Positions 36,301 to 42,685 of a stretch of 42,765 nt of DNA are shown here, piece by piece. This stretch comes from an uncultured Spirochaetota bacterium (GTDB lineage: Bacteria > Spirochaetota > Spirochaetia > Treponematales > UBA12059): assembly GCA_937873275.1 (NCBI GenBank), contig CALMRC010000110.1, positions 1 through 42,765 on the forward strand, read 5' to 3'. Below the pieces are notes generated by a model. The model made no database searches, was not told the origin of the DNA, and was given only the letters and a program-made list of their open reading frames with translations. A program made the translations under genes and the position numbers. Position 1 is the first letter of the stretch. Each line of letters opens with the position of its first letter.

Positions 36301-37198
36301 CGGCCCCTCCCACCGTAAGAACATTTCCTCCGGTGGCCAGGATACCCGTCACGCTCAAGGTCCCGGACAGGGAGGCCGCGGCCTGGAGGGTCACTCCTAC
36401 CGTGTTGGAGACTGTAAGGTTCGCGAGCGTGGATGTCGAGAGGTCCGCGGTCAGGGCGATGGCACCGGAAAGGGTCAAGGTTCCGGTCGAAGTGATGGAA
36501 CCTCCGGTTTGGGTAATGTTGCCCGTCACCGAAACGGCCTGCGCGCCAATATCCAGGGTGCCGTTTGCGAGATCCAAAGCGCGCATGGTGAAGCCGGCGG
36601 AAGCCGTGATCGTCGCCCCTCCGGAATTGCTCACTGTGACGTTGCGGAACGTGGATCCTGTCGGGTTGAAGGCCTGGGCGGCCCCGCCGTTGAAGACGAG
36701 CAGGCCGGAAGCGCCAGTGCCCGTGAAGGTCAGGCTTCCCCCCGTCCGGACCAGGTCACCGGCCAAGTTCAGGGTCCCTCCACTCGTGGAATAGGTGCCG
36801 CCTGTGCAGTTGAAGTCGCCGCCGACCGTCAAGGCGATCGTATCCGCGGTGAGGGTGCCCGTCAGGTTGACGTTGCCGTTGATAGTCAGGTTAGCGTTCG
36901 CCGTGAGGGTGCCCGTCAGGTTGACGTCGCCGGTTATCGTCATGGCCCCGGTCACCGTGACCGAGGCCCCGGTGTCGATCGTCAGGCTGGCGAAGGTGCC
37001 ATCGACTCCGGTGGAGGGGTATCTCGGCATCCCGGTCGGGATGATGACATCATCGCCGTTGCCGCTGATCGGAAGGGTGTCCCAATTCAGCGCGCTGTCC
37101 CAATTGGTGCTGTTGGCCCCCGACCAGGTACAGGTCGCGGCTGTGACGGCCAGTCGGACACCGAGGAGAATTATCGCCGCTGCAAGGAATTTCCGCAT
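27374..37198 (-). CDS. Giant secreted repeat protein with FlgD-like C-terminus
   Basis: The protein has about 3,274 residues. I chose the ATG at 37198 because it starts a signal peptide (MRKFLAAAIILLG, cleavage near residue 20) behind an AGGGGTGG site; the open frame continues upstream only as a shadow. After a TCTWSGANSTNWDSALNW opening comes about 2,600 residues of Thr/Gly/Ser/Ala/Asn-rich short repeats (G-x-L-T-x-T-G-x-x), probably a beta-helix. Two copies of a 239-residue block lie at about 586-824 and 855-1093. Near 2718 is a calcium-loop-like DSDYNGKIDRI. The last about 85 residues match FlgD-type Ig/sorting domains, ending KVLVVRY. Likely a surface adhesin or stalk protein (inference). 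A TATACT -10 is at 37235-37240 with a weak -35. Confidence 0.87.
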   Translation of the reverse strand: MRKFLAAAIILLGVRLAVTAATCTWSGANSTNWDSALNWDTLPISGNGDDVIIPTGMPRYPSTGVDGTFASLTIDTGASVTVTGAMTITGDVNLTGTLTANANLTINGNVNLTGTLTADTIALTVGGDFNCTGGTYSTSGGTLNLAGDLVRTGGSLTFTGTGASGLLVFNGGAAQAFNPTGSTFRNVTVSNSGGATITASAGFTMRALDLANGTLDIGAQAVSVTGNITQTGGSITSTGTLTLSGAIALTADLSTSTLANLTVSNTVGVTLQAAASLSGTLSVTGILATGGNVLTVGGAVGVTGTLDLGGAGTFTVGGNLSFGALSNAAGSTLVLNGGGAQAITPAGQTFGAVQKTGAGTTNLLGTATFASLSVTGGTFTLGGATATSLTVNGNLANSATFNLNSTAAAGTVLLSMAAGTSINNTGGTFRVSSSTANVTLSSPGTTTLSGNEIDLNSRTLRIGGFSTNVLHTLNGANDTLVLTGSATFSGGLTLSGAGSQVQVGTQTLTVTGLTVTTGTVTVSTGSIAAGASAVNTGASGAVTFSGAGSMSSGAVTNAGSITLAGGTASTGTVNNSGTVTFGTAAGASWTVTGNFTSSGTVTNTVANTLSVSGNLAVSGTFNTPGNSTITMTGAGTTVNTAVQVGNLTTGGAATVTATGNALNLAGALTVGTGTSVSLAGLGATITGAATGAGTGTLNGGTAGVTINGDFTIPNYQATSGTTSLGGAVVTLSTFGHNNGTVQLTRNGAQGLTTNVQSFNNLTVTNSGTDTTTVTGALTVLGNLDVQANQTLAVGNNVLSVTGTTGNAGTITLGTAAATLTGAVTNSGTISRTGGSTIASGAVTNTGTISFTVTAGASWTVTGNFTSSGTVTNTVANTLSVSGNLAVSGTFNTPGNSTITMTGAGTTVNTAVQVGNLTTGGAATVTATGNALNLAGALTVGTGTSVSLAGLGATITGAATGAGTGTLNGGTAGVTINGDFTIPNYQATSGTTSLGGAVVTLSTFGHNNGTVQLTRNGAQGLTTNVQSFNNLTVTNSGTDTTTVTGALTVLGNLDVQANQTLAVGNNVLSVTGTTGNAGTITLGTAAATLTGAVTNTGVLTGGSGTLILTAGISGGTFTASSGTTNVRGTFAPATFNHNTGSAFLFDGGAAQSFGAYTFNNLEISNAAGVSVSAAPVTVAGTLTLTSGTLSAAGFALSVTGTLDFAGGFVTSSGTVTVSGDIVRSGGGLSSTGSLVLSGTAAQALDFSGSALSTLSVTKTGGTATAGSDFSVASYSQTGVGGIFSLPAARTMTVTASTTVTAGTLGLAGSYAGGGAGFAVNGLNGTVTVGTNAFVTGAMIVSSGTFSQTGVNGGANTVASLSVSGGTCTWDAGLNGGTLTISGLCSQSGGTLAFNLKNVTLGTGFSGSIEFYDLVIPAGVTLTPLVGSTITVRRSMTIQNTGNYSIANNPTLVLGGASSVAAGTYTDNNAVKVNLGTVTVSGGFSKTLSTALTATDLTIAGGPLVAGAQTLTVTGNLNLNSGSVTSSGTVSVAGNFAAAGGTLASTGTLEFTGGAAQSFNPTGSTFSTISINKTGGSLTASASFSSTNLTTAAAAYAVTIAGGTVTNTVTFSNTGALTITNGFIFDGGAAATAPASQSFAGTIQATGANDLDFGGSATTITANAVLRTTGVGTVTLAGVTVNAGATLTLGNGAATTVNAGAVDGTATSGIVINTTGVVTISGALGSTAMNTVTVTQSGGTTFQSTLNATTVTASNTAGTIDFQDAVTIGTLNTAAQGYNVRFGNGGTITNAVTFSNTGTLTIPNGLTFNGGATATQGPKSIEGTITTSNDALDFGVSNVTLTDATTLSTGTGNITLGPTTSAGFDLVLQGSGADTIASAALGAGTLNLTGKTGGSVTVTGSLTAQALTTVGAACAVSLNGGGTVTNLTTFSISGALTLGNDAGDSLTFTGGVTALLPSGINVAGTVATGLGAGQNISLGDGDTGVVLSDTSILSAGAGNITLGGTVNGNPGLTLNSTGSTTLSAAIGGITPLASLTTNAVGTTALNGGSLRTTGPMTFGDAVTLGADTILNSGGGVILFSTTFNAGNHDLILAAGIAAGTTTFTGAVSNLGDGFGPALTVSNGVTGLVRFSNTLAGASGIQAANAGNQVRFDGNVTLGNGDTGTSIAAVLFDGLNFSGWGGLSFGATSLSGAAVSVTSNGSSVTFATIDGAQNLGINAGAAGTISVTGAVGASTPPGTITITQSNGTTFSGNVNAAALTVSDTQAGQTVLVLGNLVLSGGNLFASGPTAYHVSLTGAVNSISGSSTFDNTGNLTLGDADADSFTFTGGLTATLTNTNWIRGTIATGGGAGQNLVFDTFTMAGVTTLNAGANGNLVFSAPVTVPDFAAATDLSVTADLVSAPGTSLTIQDGARVNILNSSSITLNTLALAGANSIMDLGSSGFTIGTLSNLGTLRLTGLQATHAFTTFDTDSGITEYYGTGAGSLVFTTGFAGGTYWDLRIASSGAGVHTLQNPVTVNNDLHIAAGGVLDVSGANHLLTVNGNWRNDEGDAGFVSRSGTVDFNKSTGTIEIRGNNTWYVFQVLSAAPGLEVHFENDLAGAGIQIRQKISVGGIFRVRGSNLANTIRLDRLTDTGIDPGNPPADPGDDIHFWFLDLTPGATLDMQYVEVYYSNARSNPISVPANVSATPYSTYFSFKWLDYLYLIYSYTEDSDYNGKIDRIRVTAEGAIGTLVPGPVSDFSDFLVEVDGYEVDVSKGVNGYERPVPGVTFYIHLVEKPYLDTDTTPDWRIVRNETLFDTTSGIKRVGTLSRAGGSDWMTPSDTAWPVIGYTLSVPAFGDTFVHFSEPVVQTGGGTLVAGDFGAGSFARVSGTAPQTREAVVGLGPYTVAALAAGATNLTVTATTRDLGSPPYWEGAYNGQIIGPPPPTYPDPATGYLADPNTYGSFGSPGPNPGPMTRPAFQLDRGGENIHRVSDLLVSVPPSDTPTAWSYSGGANANSFFVWPLWAKDSAYVPGVPDVDYPTIPELDASGQYVGFVRLFDGSRFLRDQDFDLQAEDALGLASAPQILYKSDVPAAYLSAVPGIWLPTFAEPDFSGLASYSFAGFSTNSGAGSSPIWDYSFLASDTEIYDRARFEFYFRLPGPYPADLYAGRLDMDPDAAALPADWFRRVRPFGIYIRDLVTQKGGVTILNNVIDPIGGERVRLHYTIGQAGPVTITVFTLDGDVVRSLQRGTMTPGDYTASWDGRNRSGDPVARGMYFIRIVAPGIDEIRKVLVVRY
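33921..34636 (-). repeat. 716-bp direct repeat, second (C-terminal) copy
   Basis: Reads the same base for base as 34728-35443, offset 807 bp (269 codons), inside the giant gene. Identity ends sharply at both borders. Confidence 0.9.
34728..35443 (-). repeat. 716-bp direct repeat, first (N-terminal) copy
   Basis: The partner of 33921-34636, separated from it by a 91-bp stretch that encodes a variant of the same motif. I found no mismatch by eye. Neutral third-position changes would be expected if the duplication were old, so it looks recent or maintained by gene conversion. Confidence 0.9.
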
Positions 37199-37290
37199 AC
37201 CGATCCACCCCTTGGAGACAAATCGCCCTACATGAGTATACCTCAAGAGTATCGGCGCTTTCCACGGGAAGGAGCGCCCGGAACCGGCCC

Positions 37291-38982
37291 TTATCGCCAG
37301 GCCATGACCGTCGCCTTGTCGGCGGGAACCGTGTTCCCGTCCCGGAAGACCACGTAGAGGTCGCCGACGGAATCTATGGCGGTTTTCAGGCCGTTCGCGA
37401 CCCCTGCGCTGAATCCCGGCGTTCCGAGGGTTTTCCAAGATAAGCCATCGTACTCGACCGCGGTGGCCTTGCCGGCAGGGATGGTCCCGGCATCCTTGAA
37501 TACCACGAACAGGGCGCCGTCGGCCGCGACCGTCAGGGAGACGAAATCGGCGGCCCCGGAGGAAACCGGCGATCCTCCGACGATGTTCCAGTCCGCGCCG
37601 TCCCACCGCATGACCGTCGCCCGGAGGGTAGGATTCGCGCTCCCTCCGCTGAACGCAACGACGGGCGCGCCCCCGCCGTCGAACGCCAGCGATATTGAGG
37701 TGATCTCGCCGGAAGAGAACCCCGAAGTGCCCACCAGGGACCAGGACGCTCCACCCCATTTCATGACGGAGGAACCCCGGGTCGCCGTGGAGCCGTCCTT
37801 GAATGCCAGATAAAGGGCGCCGTCGGATCCGATCGCCAGGGAAGTCCCTTCGATGGTGCCCGGGGAAAAGCCTGCCGTCCCGACGGCTTCCCAGGAAGCG
37901 CCCGAATACTTCAGGACGGTGGCCTTGGCCGGGGGATCCGTCGCCCCGTCCTGGTAGGCGATATAGGGTATGCGTGTCGACCCGCTTTCATGGACAGCCA
38001 GGGACGGGAACAGAGCCTCTCCGCCGGAGATTCCCGCTCCTCCCAAGGTGGTCCATGCGCCCGCCGAGTATTTCCGGACTGTGACCTTTGCGGATACGGA
38101 CGCGTCGTAGTAGGAGAGATACACCGCGCCTTGGGAATCCACGACCAAGGACGTATCGTAGGCTCCGGCGGCCGAGACGCCCGTTCCCCCGAGGGCCGCC
38201 CAAGAGGAACCGTTGAATCTCATCACCGTGGCCTTGTTCACCACGGACCCGTCCCGATACCCCACGTACGGGGACCCGTCGGGACCCAGGTCGATGGACG
38301 GCTCGAACACCTCCCCCCCCGAGAACCCAGCGCTTCCCACGACCTCCCAGGTCCGGACATGGAATGTCCCCACAGCGGCGTCGCTGTTGCTGTAGCCCGC
38401 TGCCGCGGCGACGGCGGTGATCGTCCTGGTGTCGCCGGGATCCACGGAAATGGCCGCGGAGTAGACGGCCGAGGTGCCCACGACAGGGGTGGAACCGTCG
38501 GTCGTGTAGTATATCGTGGACCCTCCCGTGGCGCAGGTGATCGCTACGCTCTGAGTCTCGTCGTAAGTGCCGGCTGCTACAGAGAAATCCGGCGTAGCGG
38601 CCTTCCCGCTCGGGGCCGCCGGGACTGCCCGTTCCACCCCCGCGGACTTCGCCCCCTCCCCGGCCTCGTTCACGGCGGACACCTTGTACCAGCCGTAGAA
38701 CGGCAGCAGGTAGGAGATTCCCGTAGTGGAACTCACCTCGGAATAGGCCGCGATTCCATCGGATGAATGGTAAACCTTGTATGAATCCGCCTCGGAAACG
38801 GAAGACCAGGAAAGCGTAGAATTACCGTTACCATCCGTAGATATGCTCAGCCCCAGCGGCGTCCCGGGCAGGGCGGGCGGCGTGGGCCCCGTGGGCGAAC
38901 CGCAGGCGGCCAGAAGGAGGCATAGAGCAATCAGTGGTGTGGATCCGAGTTGGCGGCGGGCGACGGGATTCCGATTTTTCAT
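37291..38982 (-). CDS. Seven-repeat propeller lipoprotein with Fn3-like domain
   Basis: The predicted lipoprotein has 563 residues. The ATG at 38982 has GGAGGAG about 4 bp upstream and opens a signal peptide with lipobox LAAC (Cys27). Residues about 35-130 look like a fibronectin-III-type domain. Residues about 136-210 match a chitobiase/hexosaminidase C-terminal-type domain (STIYYTTDGSTPV). From about 215 to the end there are seven repeats of about 50 residues (W-x-x-V/L-G-x-x-G-F-S onward, then K-A-T-V-x-x-x-x-G-x-x-W), which should form a seven-bladed propeller. No catalytic site is evident. It is 92 bp upstream of the giant gene on the same strand, so the two may act together at the cell surface (inference). 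Confidence 0.88.
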   Translation of the reverse strand: MKNRNPVARRQLGSTPLIALCLLLAACGSPTGPTPPALPGTPLGLSISTDGNGNSTLSWSSVSEADSYKVYHSSDGIAAYSEVSSTTGISYLLPFYGWYKVSAVNEAGEGAKSAGVERAVPAAPSGKAATPDFSVAAGTYDETQSVAITCATGGSTIYYTTDGSTPVVGTSAVYSAAISVDPGDTRTITAVAAAAGYSNSDAAVGTFHVRTWEVVGSAGFSGGEVFEPSIDLGPDGSPYVGYRDGSVVNKATVMRFNGSSWAALGGTGVSAAGAYDTSLVVDSQGAVYLSYYDASVSAKVTVRKYSAGAWTTLGGAGISGGEALFPSLAVHESGSTRIPYIAYQDGATDPPAKATVLKYSGASWEAVGTAGFSPGTIEGTSLAIGSDGALYLAFKDGSTATRGSSVMKWGGASWSLVGTSGFSSGEITSISLAFDGGGAPVVAFSGGSANPTLRATVMRWDGADWNIVGGSPVSSGAADFVSLTVAADGALFVVFKDAGTIPAGKATAVEYDGLSWKTLGTPGFSAGVANGLKTAIDSVGDLYVVFRDGNTVPADKATVMAWR

Positions 38983-39047
38983 GAAGCTCCTCCGCGCCGG
39001 TCTGTTGCGGAGCAGGGGCCGAACCATCGGGCCGGCAAGTATCTGTA

Positions 39048-39076
39048 AGTATATCGCCTCGCGGAATGCAATACAA
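39048..39076 (-). promoter_or_regulatory. Promoter of propeller lipoprotein gene
   Basis: On the minus strand TTGTAT (39071-39076) and TATACT (39048-39053) are exactly 17 bp apart, about 65 bp before the ATG. The facing + strand carries a TTGACA (39079-39084) without a good -10. A 14-bp palindrome GGCCCCGCGGGGCC lies at 39153-39166 in the divergent gap. Confidence 0.7.
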
Positions 39077-39200
39077 TTTTGACAAATAAAATCCATTCTC
39101 CGGGGTACTCCCCGCGCAACCCTTTTCCGAGTACACTTGTCCAATATCCGGAGGCCCCGCGGGGCCCCCCATCCGTGCCGCGCCGCATCGAAGGTATATC

Positions 39201-40826
39201 GTGTACAAACTCCAGAAGATGACTCTCCGGGACGTCCTGCTCCAGAGCTCCGCGACCTACGCGGAACGTCCCGCCCTGGGAAACGTGGACGACAGCCTCA
39301 CCATCTCCTACGGGGATCTGGCTCCCATGGCCGCCGCCCTGGCCCTCCGGCTCCGGGCCTCCGGGCTGGTCCCCGGGGACCGGGTGGTCCTGCTCTCGGA
39401 AAACCGCCCGGAATGGGGCGTGGCCTACCTCGGCATAACCGCCGCGGGCTTGACGGTGGTCCCGATCCTCACGGACTTCCACCCGGACCAGGTCGCGGCC
39501 ATCGCGGCCCACTCGGAGGCCAAGGCCGCCGTGATCTCGGAAAAGCTGGCCCCCAAGCTGGGCCGGTTCGCGGGGGTTACCGTCCCCGTCGAGTCCCTGG
39601 CGGGCCCGGAGGCCCGGAAGGCGGCCGCCGGGGCCGACCTCGCGGCGGCCTTCCCCCCCCTGGAGCCGGACACCCTGGCCGCCATCATCTACACCTCGGG
39701 GACCACGGGCAATTCCAAGGGTGTGATGCTGACCCACCTCAACCTGGTCTTCGACATCCTGGCCACCCGGTCCATCATCCGCCTCCACCGCACGGACCGC
39801 TTGCTGTCCGTCCTTCCCCTGGCCCACACCTACGAGTGCTCCATCGGATTCCTGGACGGTATTCTCCAAGGCTGCTCGATCTGGTACCTGGACAAGCCCC
39901 CGGTGGCCTCGGTCCTCCTTCCGGCGCTCAAGAAGATCCGGCCCTCCATCATGCTCACGGTCCCCCTCATCATCGAGAAGGTCTACCGGTCCAGCGTCCT
40001 GCCGACCCTGGAAAAGATGGGCGCCTACCGGCACGAGGCCCTGCGCCCCCTGCTGCACCGCCTGGCGGGCATCAAGCTCAAGAAAACCTTCGGCGGTAAG
40101 CTGCGCTTCTTCGGGATCGGCGGGGCGGCGGTGGCGGCGGACGTGGAGAAGTTCCTGCTGGAAGCCCGCTTCCCCTACGCCATCGGCTACGGCCTCACGG
40201 AGACGGCCCCCCTCATCGCCGGCTGCGGGCCCTTCCGCACCCACTACCGGTCCTGCGGCCCCGCCCTCCGAGGCGTGGACCTTCGGATAGCGGACCCGAA
40301 GCCGGACACCGGCGAAGGGGAGATCCAGGCCCGGGGCCCGAACGTCATGAAGGGGTACTACAAGGATCCCGAGCGCACCGCCGAGGTCTTCACCCCGGAC
40401 GGATGGTTCCGCACCGGGGACCTGGGAGTCTTCGACCGGAAGGGCCGCCTCTACATCCGGGGGCGCCTGAAGACCATGATCCTGGGCGCCTCGGGGGAGA
40501 ACATCTACCCCGAGGAGATCGAGGCCCTGATCAACCGCTCCGCCTACGTGGCCGAGTCCCTGGTCGTCGGGGACGGGAAGGGACTGACCGCCCTGATCCA
40601 CCTGAAGCCCGAGGTGATCGAGAACCTCAAGGCCTCCGCCCGGGACGGCTTGGAGGACGTGGAGCGCTCCGCGGAGGAACTCCTGGAGAGGATCCGGAAG
40701 GAAGTGAACGCGGGACTCGCGGCCTTCAACCGCATCTCCAAGGCGGCCCTCCACCACGAGCCCTTCGAGAAGACCCCGACCCAGAAGATCAAGCGCTTCC
40801 TGTACCCCAAGAAGCAGGAGGAGTAG
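39201..40826 (+). CDS. AMP-forming long-chain acyl-CoA synthetase-like protein
   Basis: A 541-residue ANL-superfamily ligase that activates a carboxylic acid, probably a fatty acid, to acyl-AMP and then acyl-CoA. The phosphate loop is YTSGTTGNSKGVMLTH (about 164-179), the A5-type motif is YGLTETAP (about 329) and the hinge region is GWFRTGDLGVFDRKGRLYIRG. The segment GASGENIYPEEIE is typical of the long-chain branch. The C-terminal catalytic lysine is probably in PTQKIKRFLYPKK. The start is the GTG at 39201 after AAGG; the body begins at once with the family's opening (LQKMTLRDVLLQSSATYAER). Substrate chain length cannot be read. Convergent with the VOC gene. Confidence 0.92.
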   Translation: MYKLQKMTLRDVLLQSSATYAERPALGNVDDSLTISYGDLAPMAAALALRLRASGLVPGDRVVLLSENRPEWGVAYLGITAAGLTVVPILTDFHPDQVAAIAAHSEAKAAVISEKLAPKLGRFAGVTVPVESLAGPEARKAAAGADLAAAFPPLEPDTLAAIIYTSGTTGNSKGVMLTHLNLVFDILATRSIIRLHRTDRLLSVLPLAHTYECSIGFLDGILQGCSIWYLDKPPVASVLLPALKKIRPSIMLTVPLIIEKVYRSSVLPTLEKMGAYRHEALRPLLHRLAGIKLKKTFGGKLRFFGIGGAAVAADVEKFLLEARFPYAIGYGLTETAPLIAGCGPFRTHYRSCGPALRGVDLRIADPKPDTGEGEIQARGPNVMKGYYKDPERTAEVFTPDGWFRTGDLGVFDRKGRLYIRGRLKTMILGASGENIYPEEIEALINRSAYVAESLVVGDGKGLTALIHLKPEVIENLKASARDGLEDVERSAEELLERIRKEVNAGLAAFNRISKAALHHEPFEKTPTQKIKRFLYPKKQEE

Positions 40827-40891
40827 GCGCGGCCCCCGCGCGAGGCCGAGTCGGGCCGGTTCGCCGTGCAAGCCCCGCCGTTCCCCGGAAG

Positions 40892-40922
40892 CCGCCCGGA
40901 TAGCCGGGCCGCGTCCGGGCGG
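40892..40922. terminator. Hairpin between convergent ligase and VOC genes
   Basis: CCGCCCGGA (40892-40900) pairs perfectly with TCCGGGCGG (40914-40922), loop 13 bases. It is well placed to end both genes, but it lacks a T run. Confidence 0.5.
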
Positions 40923-40931
40923 CCGGGCTCG

Positions 40932-41345
40932 CTAGAGCTTCTCCACGACGTCCTTTTCGTCGATCCCCGTCTCGGGCGGCTTCCGCTTGGCGTCGCACAT
41001 CTGGAGCCTCCAACCGTCCGGATCCCGGAACCGGACGTTCGCCCGTCCGGTATGCCGATTGCGGTACGGCTCCGCGTCGAACCGGATCCCGGACGCGGAC
41101 AGCTCCCGGAAGGTTTCCATCACGTCGTCGGCCTGGAAGGCGATGTGGTTCACCCCTATGTTCTCCTCGTCCAGCACGGTATGGAACTCGAGGATCGGCT
41201 GGTTCGGACCCGGAAGCTGGACTTCCGCGGAACCTCCGTGGTGGTCCGTCCAGGTGAGGAGCTTGAAGCCGAGCTTCTGGTAGAACTCCACGTGGCGCCG
41301 GACGTCGTTGACGATGATCTCGATGTGGTCGATCCGGGTGATCAT
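40932..41345 (-). CDS. VOC-fold (glyoxalase/dioxygenase superfamily) protein
   Basis: A 137-residue single VOC module pair with two beta-alpha-beta halves (3-60 and 65-117). Metal ligand candidates are H7 (IDHIEI), E53 or H55 (LEFHTV) and H67 (NHIAF). The last usual ligand Glu in DPDGxxxE is Gln115 here (DPDGWRLQM), so the metal site may be altered. Members include glyoxalase I, dioxygenases and fosfomycin- or bleomycin-resistance proteins; nothing picks one out. The charged tail (KRKPPETGIDEKDVVEKL) is extra. Divergent from argF across a palindrome-rich gap, so the two may share regulation. Confidence 0.85.
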   Translation of the reverse strand: MITRIDHIEIIVNDVRRHVEFYQKLGFKLLTWTDHHGGSAEVQLPGPNQPILEFHTVLDEENIGVNHIAFQADDVMETFRELSASGIRFDAEPYRNRHTGRANVRFRDPDGWRLQMCDAKRKPPETGIDEKDVVEKL

Positions 41346-41421
41346 GCGCGCTCCCTCCTCGGACCGGCTTCCCGGGCGCTCCCGCCCCTTCGCGGGCCGC
41401 CGGTCGCCCTATATGATACCT

Positions 41422-41436
41422 TGTATACAGTATACA
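41422..41436. promoter_or_regulatory. Operator-like palindrome upstream of VOC gene
   Basis: TGTATAC-A-GTATACA is a perfect 15-bp palindrome around one central base. It lies 77 bp before the VOC start and would overlap a leftward promoter (TATCAT as -10 near 41411-41420). Its half-site resembles GntR-type operators; the regulator is unknown. Confidence 0.6.
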
Positions 41437-41489
41437 CTAACACGGGTATCCCGTACCGGCAACGAGTTTCCGCGGATCCCCCCGCCGCA

Positions 41490-41520
41490 CGGGAGGCCGG
41501 TTTCCGAAACCGGCCTCCCG
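41490..41520. terminator. Perfect 15-bp hairpin in VOC/argF gap
   Basis: CGGGAGGCCGGTTTC and its exact complement GAAACCGGCCTCCCG flank a single C. Rightward it is followed by CTTGTATGTTTATA, a weak T-rich run. It lies upstream of both genes' predicted promoters, so it may be an insulator or the end of a small RNA starting near 41440. Confidence 0.6.
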
Positions 41521-41522
41521 CT

Positions 41523-41560
41523 TGTATGTTTATACATCGCAATGAATAATCTCGGATTAT
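41523..41560. promoter_or_regulatory. Two palindromes abutting argF promoter
   Basis: TGTAT-GTTT-ATACA (41523-41536) repeats the half-site of the palindrome at 41422. AATAATC-TCG-GATTATT (41544-41560) has a 7-bp arm and touches the -35 hexamer. The latter's TGAAT edge recalls ARG-box half-sites, but the spacing is wrong for a standard box. Confidence 0.55.
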
Positions 41561-41589
41561 TGACCCGGACCCTCTTCCGGTGATATACC
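41560..41589 (+). promoter_or_regulatory. Promoter of ornithine carbamoyltransferase gene
   Basis: TTGACC (41560-41565) and TATACC (41584-41589) are 18 bp apart. The start is near 41596, about 50 bp before the ATG. The overlap with the palindrome at 41544-41560 suggests repression. Confidence 0.6.
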
Positions 41590-41648
41590 CGGGGTGGGCT
41601 TCGGCCCCGAACCGGCCCTCCGGCCCCAACCCGAACGAGGAGGATCCC

Positions 41649-42650
41649 ATGCCCGTCAACCTGAGAGGAAGAAGCTTCCTTACCCTTAAAGACTTCAGCC
41701 CCGAGGAGATCCGGTATCTCCTGGACCTTTCCCGCGACCTCAAGGCCAAGAAGCGCGCCGGGATCAAGGGGAATCTCCTTTCCCGGAAGAACATCGTCCT
41801 CATCTTCGACAAGGCCTCCACCCGGACCCGCTGCGCCTTCGAGACCGCGGCCTGGGACGAGGGCGGGAACGCCACCTTCCTGACGAACTCCCAGATGGGC
41901 AAGAAGGAGAGCGTCGAGGACACCGCCAAGGTCCTCGGGCGCATGTACGACGGGATCCAGTACCGGGGCTTCTCCCAGAAGCTCGTGGAGGACCTGGCGA
42001 AGTTCTCCGGCGTCCCGGTCTGGAACGGCCTGACCGACGACGACCACCCCACCCAGATCCTGGCGGACCTCCTCACCATCGAGGAACACGTCGCCAAGCC
42101 CCTCAACAAAGTGAAGATGGTCTACTGCGGGGACGCCCGGAACAACATGGGCAACGCCCTGATGATCGGCTCCACCAAGATGGGCCTGCACTTCGTGGCC
42201 CTGGCCCCCAAGGAACTCTGGCCCAACGAAGCCTTGACCGCGGAGATGAAAAAGGTCGCCGAGAAAACCGGCGGGAAGATCGAGTTCTTCGACATCGCCA
42301 AGGCCGACGAGGCCCTGAAGGGCGCCGACGTCCTCTATACGGACGTGTGGGTGTCCATGGGCGAGGAAGCCAAGTTCGCCGAGCGGATCGCCCAGCTGGC
42401 GAAGTACCGGGTGACCATGGACTTCATCCGCAAGACCGGCAACCCGGACTGCATCTTCCTGCACTGCCTGCCCGCCTTCCACGACCTGGAGACCCAGGTG
42501 GGCCGGGACGTGCAGAAGGAGCACGGCCTTAAGGAGATGGAAGTCTCCGACGAGGTCTTCCGCAGCAAGCACTCCGTGGTCTTCGACGAGGCCGAGAACC
42601 GATTGCATACAATTAAAGCAGTCATGGTGGCGACAATAGGAGACCTGTAA
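41649..42650 (+). CDS. argF: Ornithine carbamoyltransferase
   Basis: A 333-residue enzyme joining carbamoyl phosphate and ornithine to citrulline, or running the reverse reaction in the arginine deiminase pathway. The carbamoyl-phosphate loop is STRTR (57-61). HPTQ (133-136), DxxxSMG (D232, S236-G238) and HCLP (272-275) are all intact. The sequence closely resembles the E. coli ArgF/ArgI type throughout ([36 protein letters not shown]). Sequence alone does not separate anabolic argF from catabolic arcB; no arcA, arcC or other arg gene is visible. The ATG at 41649 has GAGGAGGA 5 bp upstream. Divergent from the VOC gene. Confidence 0.95.
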   Translation: MPVNLRGRSFLTLKDFSPEEIRYLLDLSRDLKAKKRAGIKGNLLSRKNIVLIFDKASTRTRCAFETAAWDEGGNATFLTNSQMGKKESVEDTAKVLGRMYDGIQYRGFSQKLVEDLAKFSGVPVWNGLTDDDHPTQILADLLTIEEHVAKPLNKVKMVYCGDARNNMGNALMIGSTKMGLHFVALAPKELWPNEALTAEMKKVAEKTGGKIEFFDIAKADEALKGADVLYTDVWVSMGEEAKFAERIAQLAKYRVTMDFIRKTGNPDCIFLHCLPAFHDLETQVGRDVQKEHGLKEMEVSDEVFRSKHSVVFDEAENRLHTIKAVMVATIGDL

Positions 42651-42656
42651 TCCCGC

Positions 42657-42685
42657 GCGGGCGGCGGATACGCGCCGCCGCCCGC
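42657..42685 (+). terminator. GC-rich terminator-like hairpin after argF
   Basis: GCGGGCGGCGG (42657-42667) and CCGCCGCCCGC (42675-42685) form a perfect 11-bp stem with a 7-base loop, 7 bp after the stop. No T run follows. The remaining 80 bp of the window hold no gene I can see. Confidence 0.6.

Noticed and set aside
30384-36794. Several + strand frames opposite the giant gene
   Set aside because: Val/Pro/Ala-rich antisense translation of the Thr/Gly/Ser repeats; their internal duplication simply mirrors the 716-bp repeat.
27374-37198. Repeats in the giant gene as a CRISPR-like array
   Set aside because: Units are coding, of variable length and in frame; there are no constant repeats with unique spacers.
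37199-37759. N-terminal extension of the giant protein
   Set aside because: It overlaps the end of the propeller lipoprotein gene antiparallel in codon sense and lacks a signal peptide; the start at 37198 has both signal peptide and ribosome-binding site.
38983-39200. tRNA or structured RNA in the divergent gap
   Set aside because: Only a promoter and a 14-bp palindrome are seen; no cloverleaf or conserved loop.
41409-42608. Minus-strand frame opposite argF
   Set aside because: Shadow of an intact, highly conserved enzyme gene; its repeated peptide comes from the perfect hairpin at 41490-41520.
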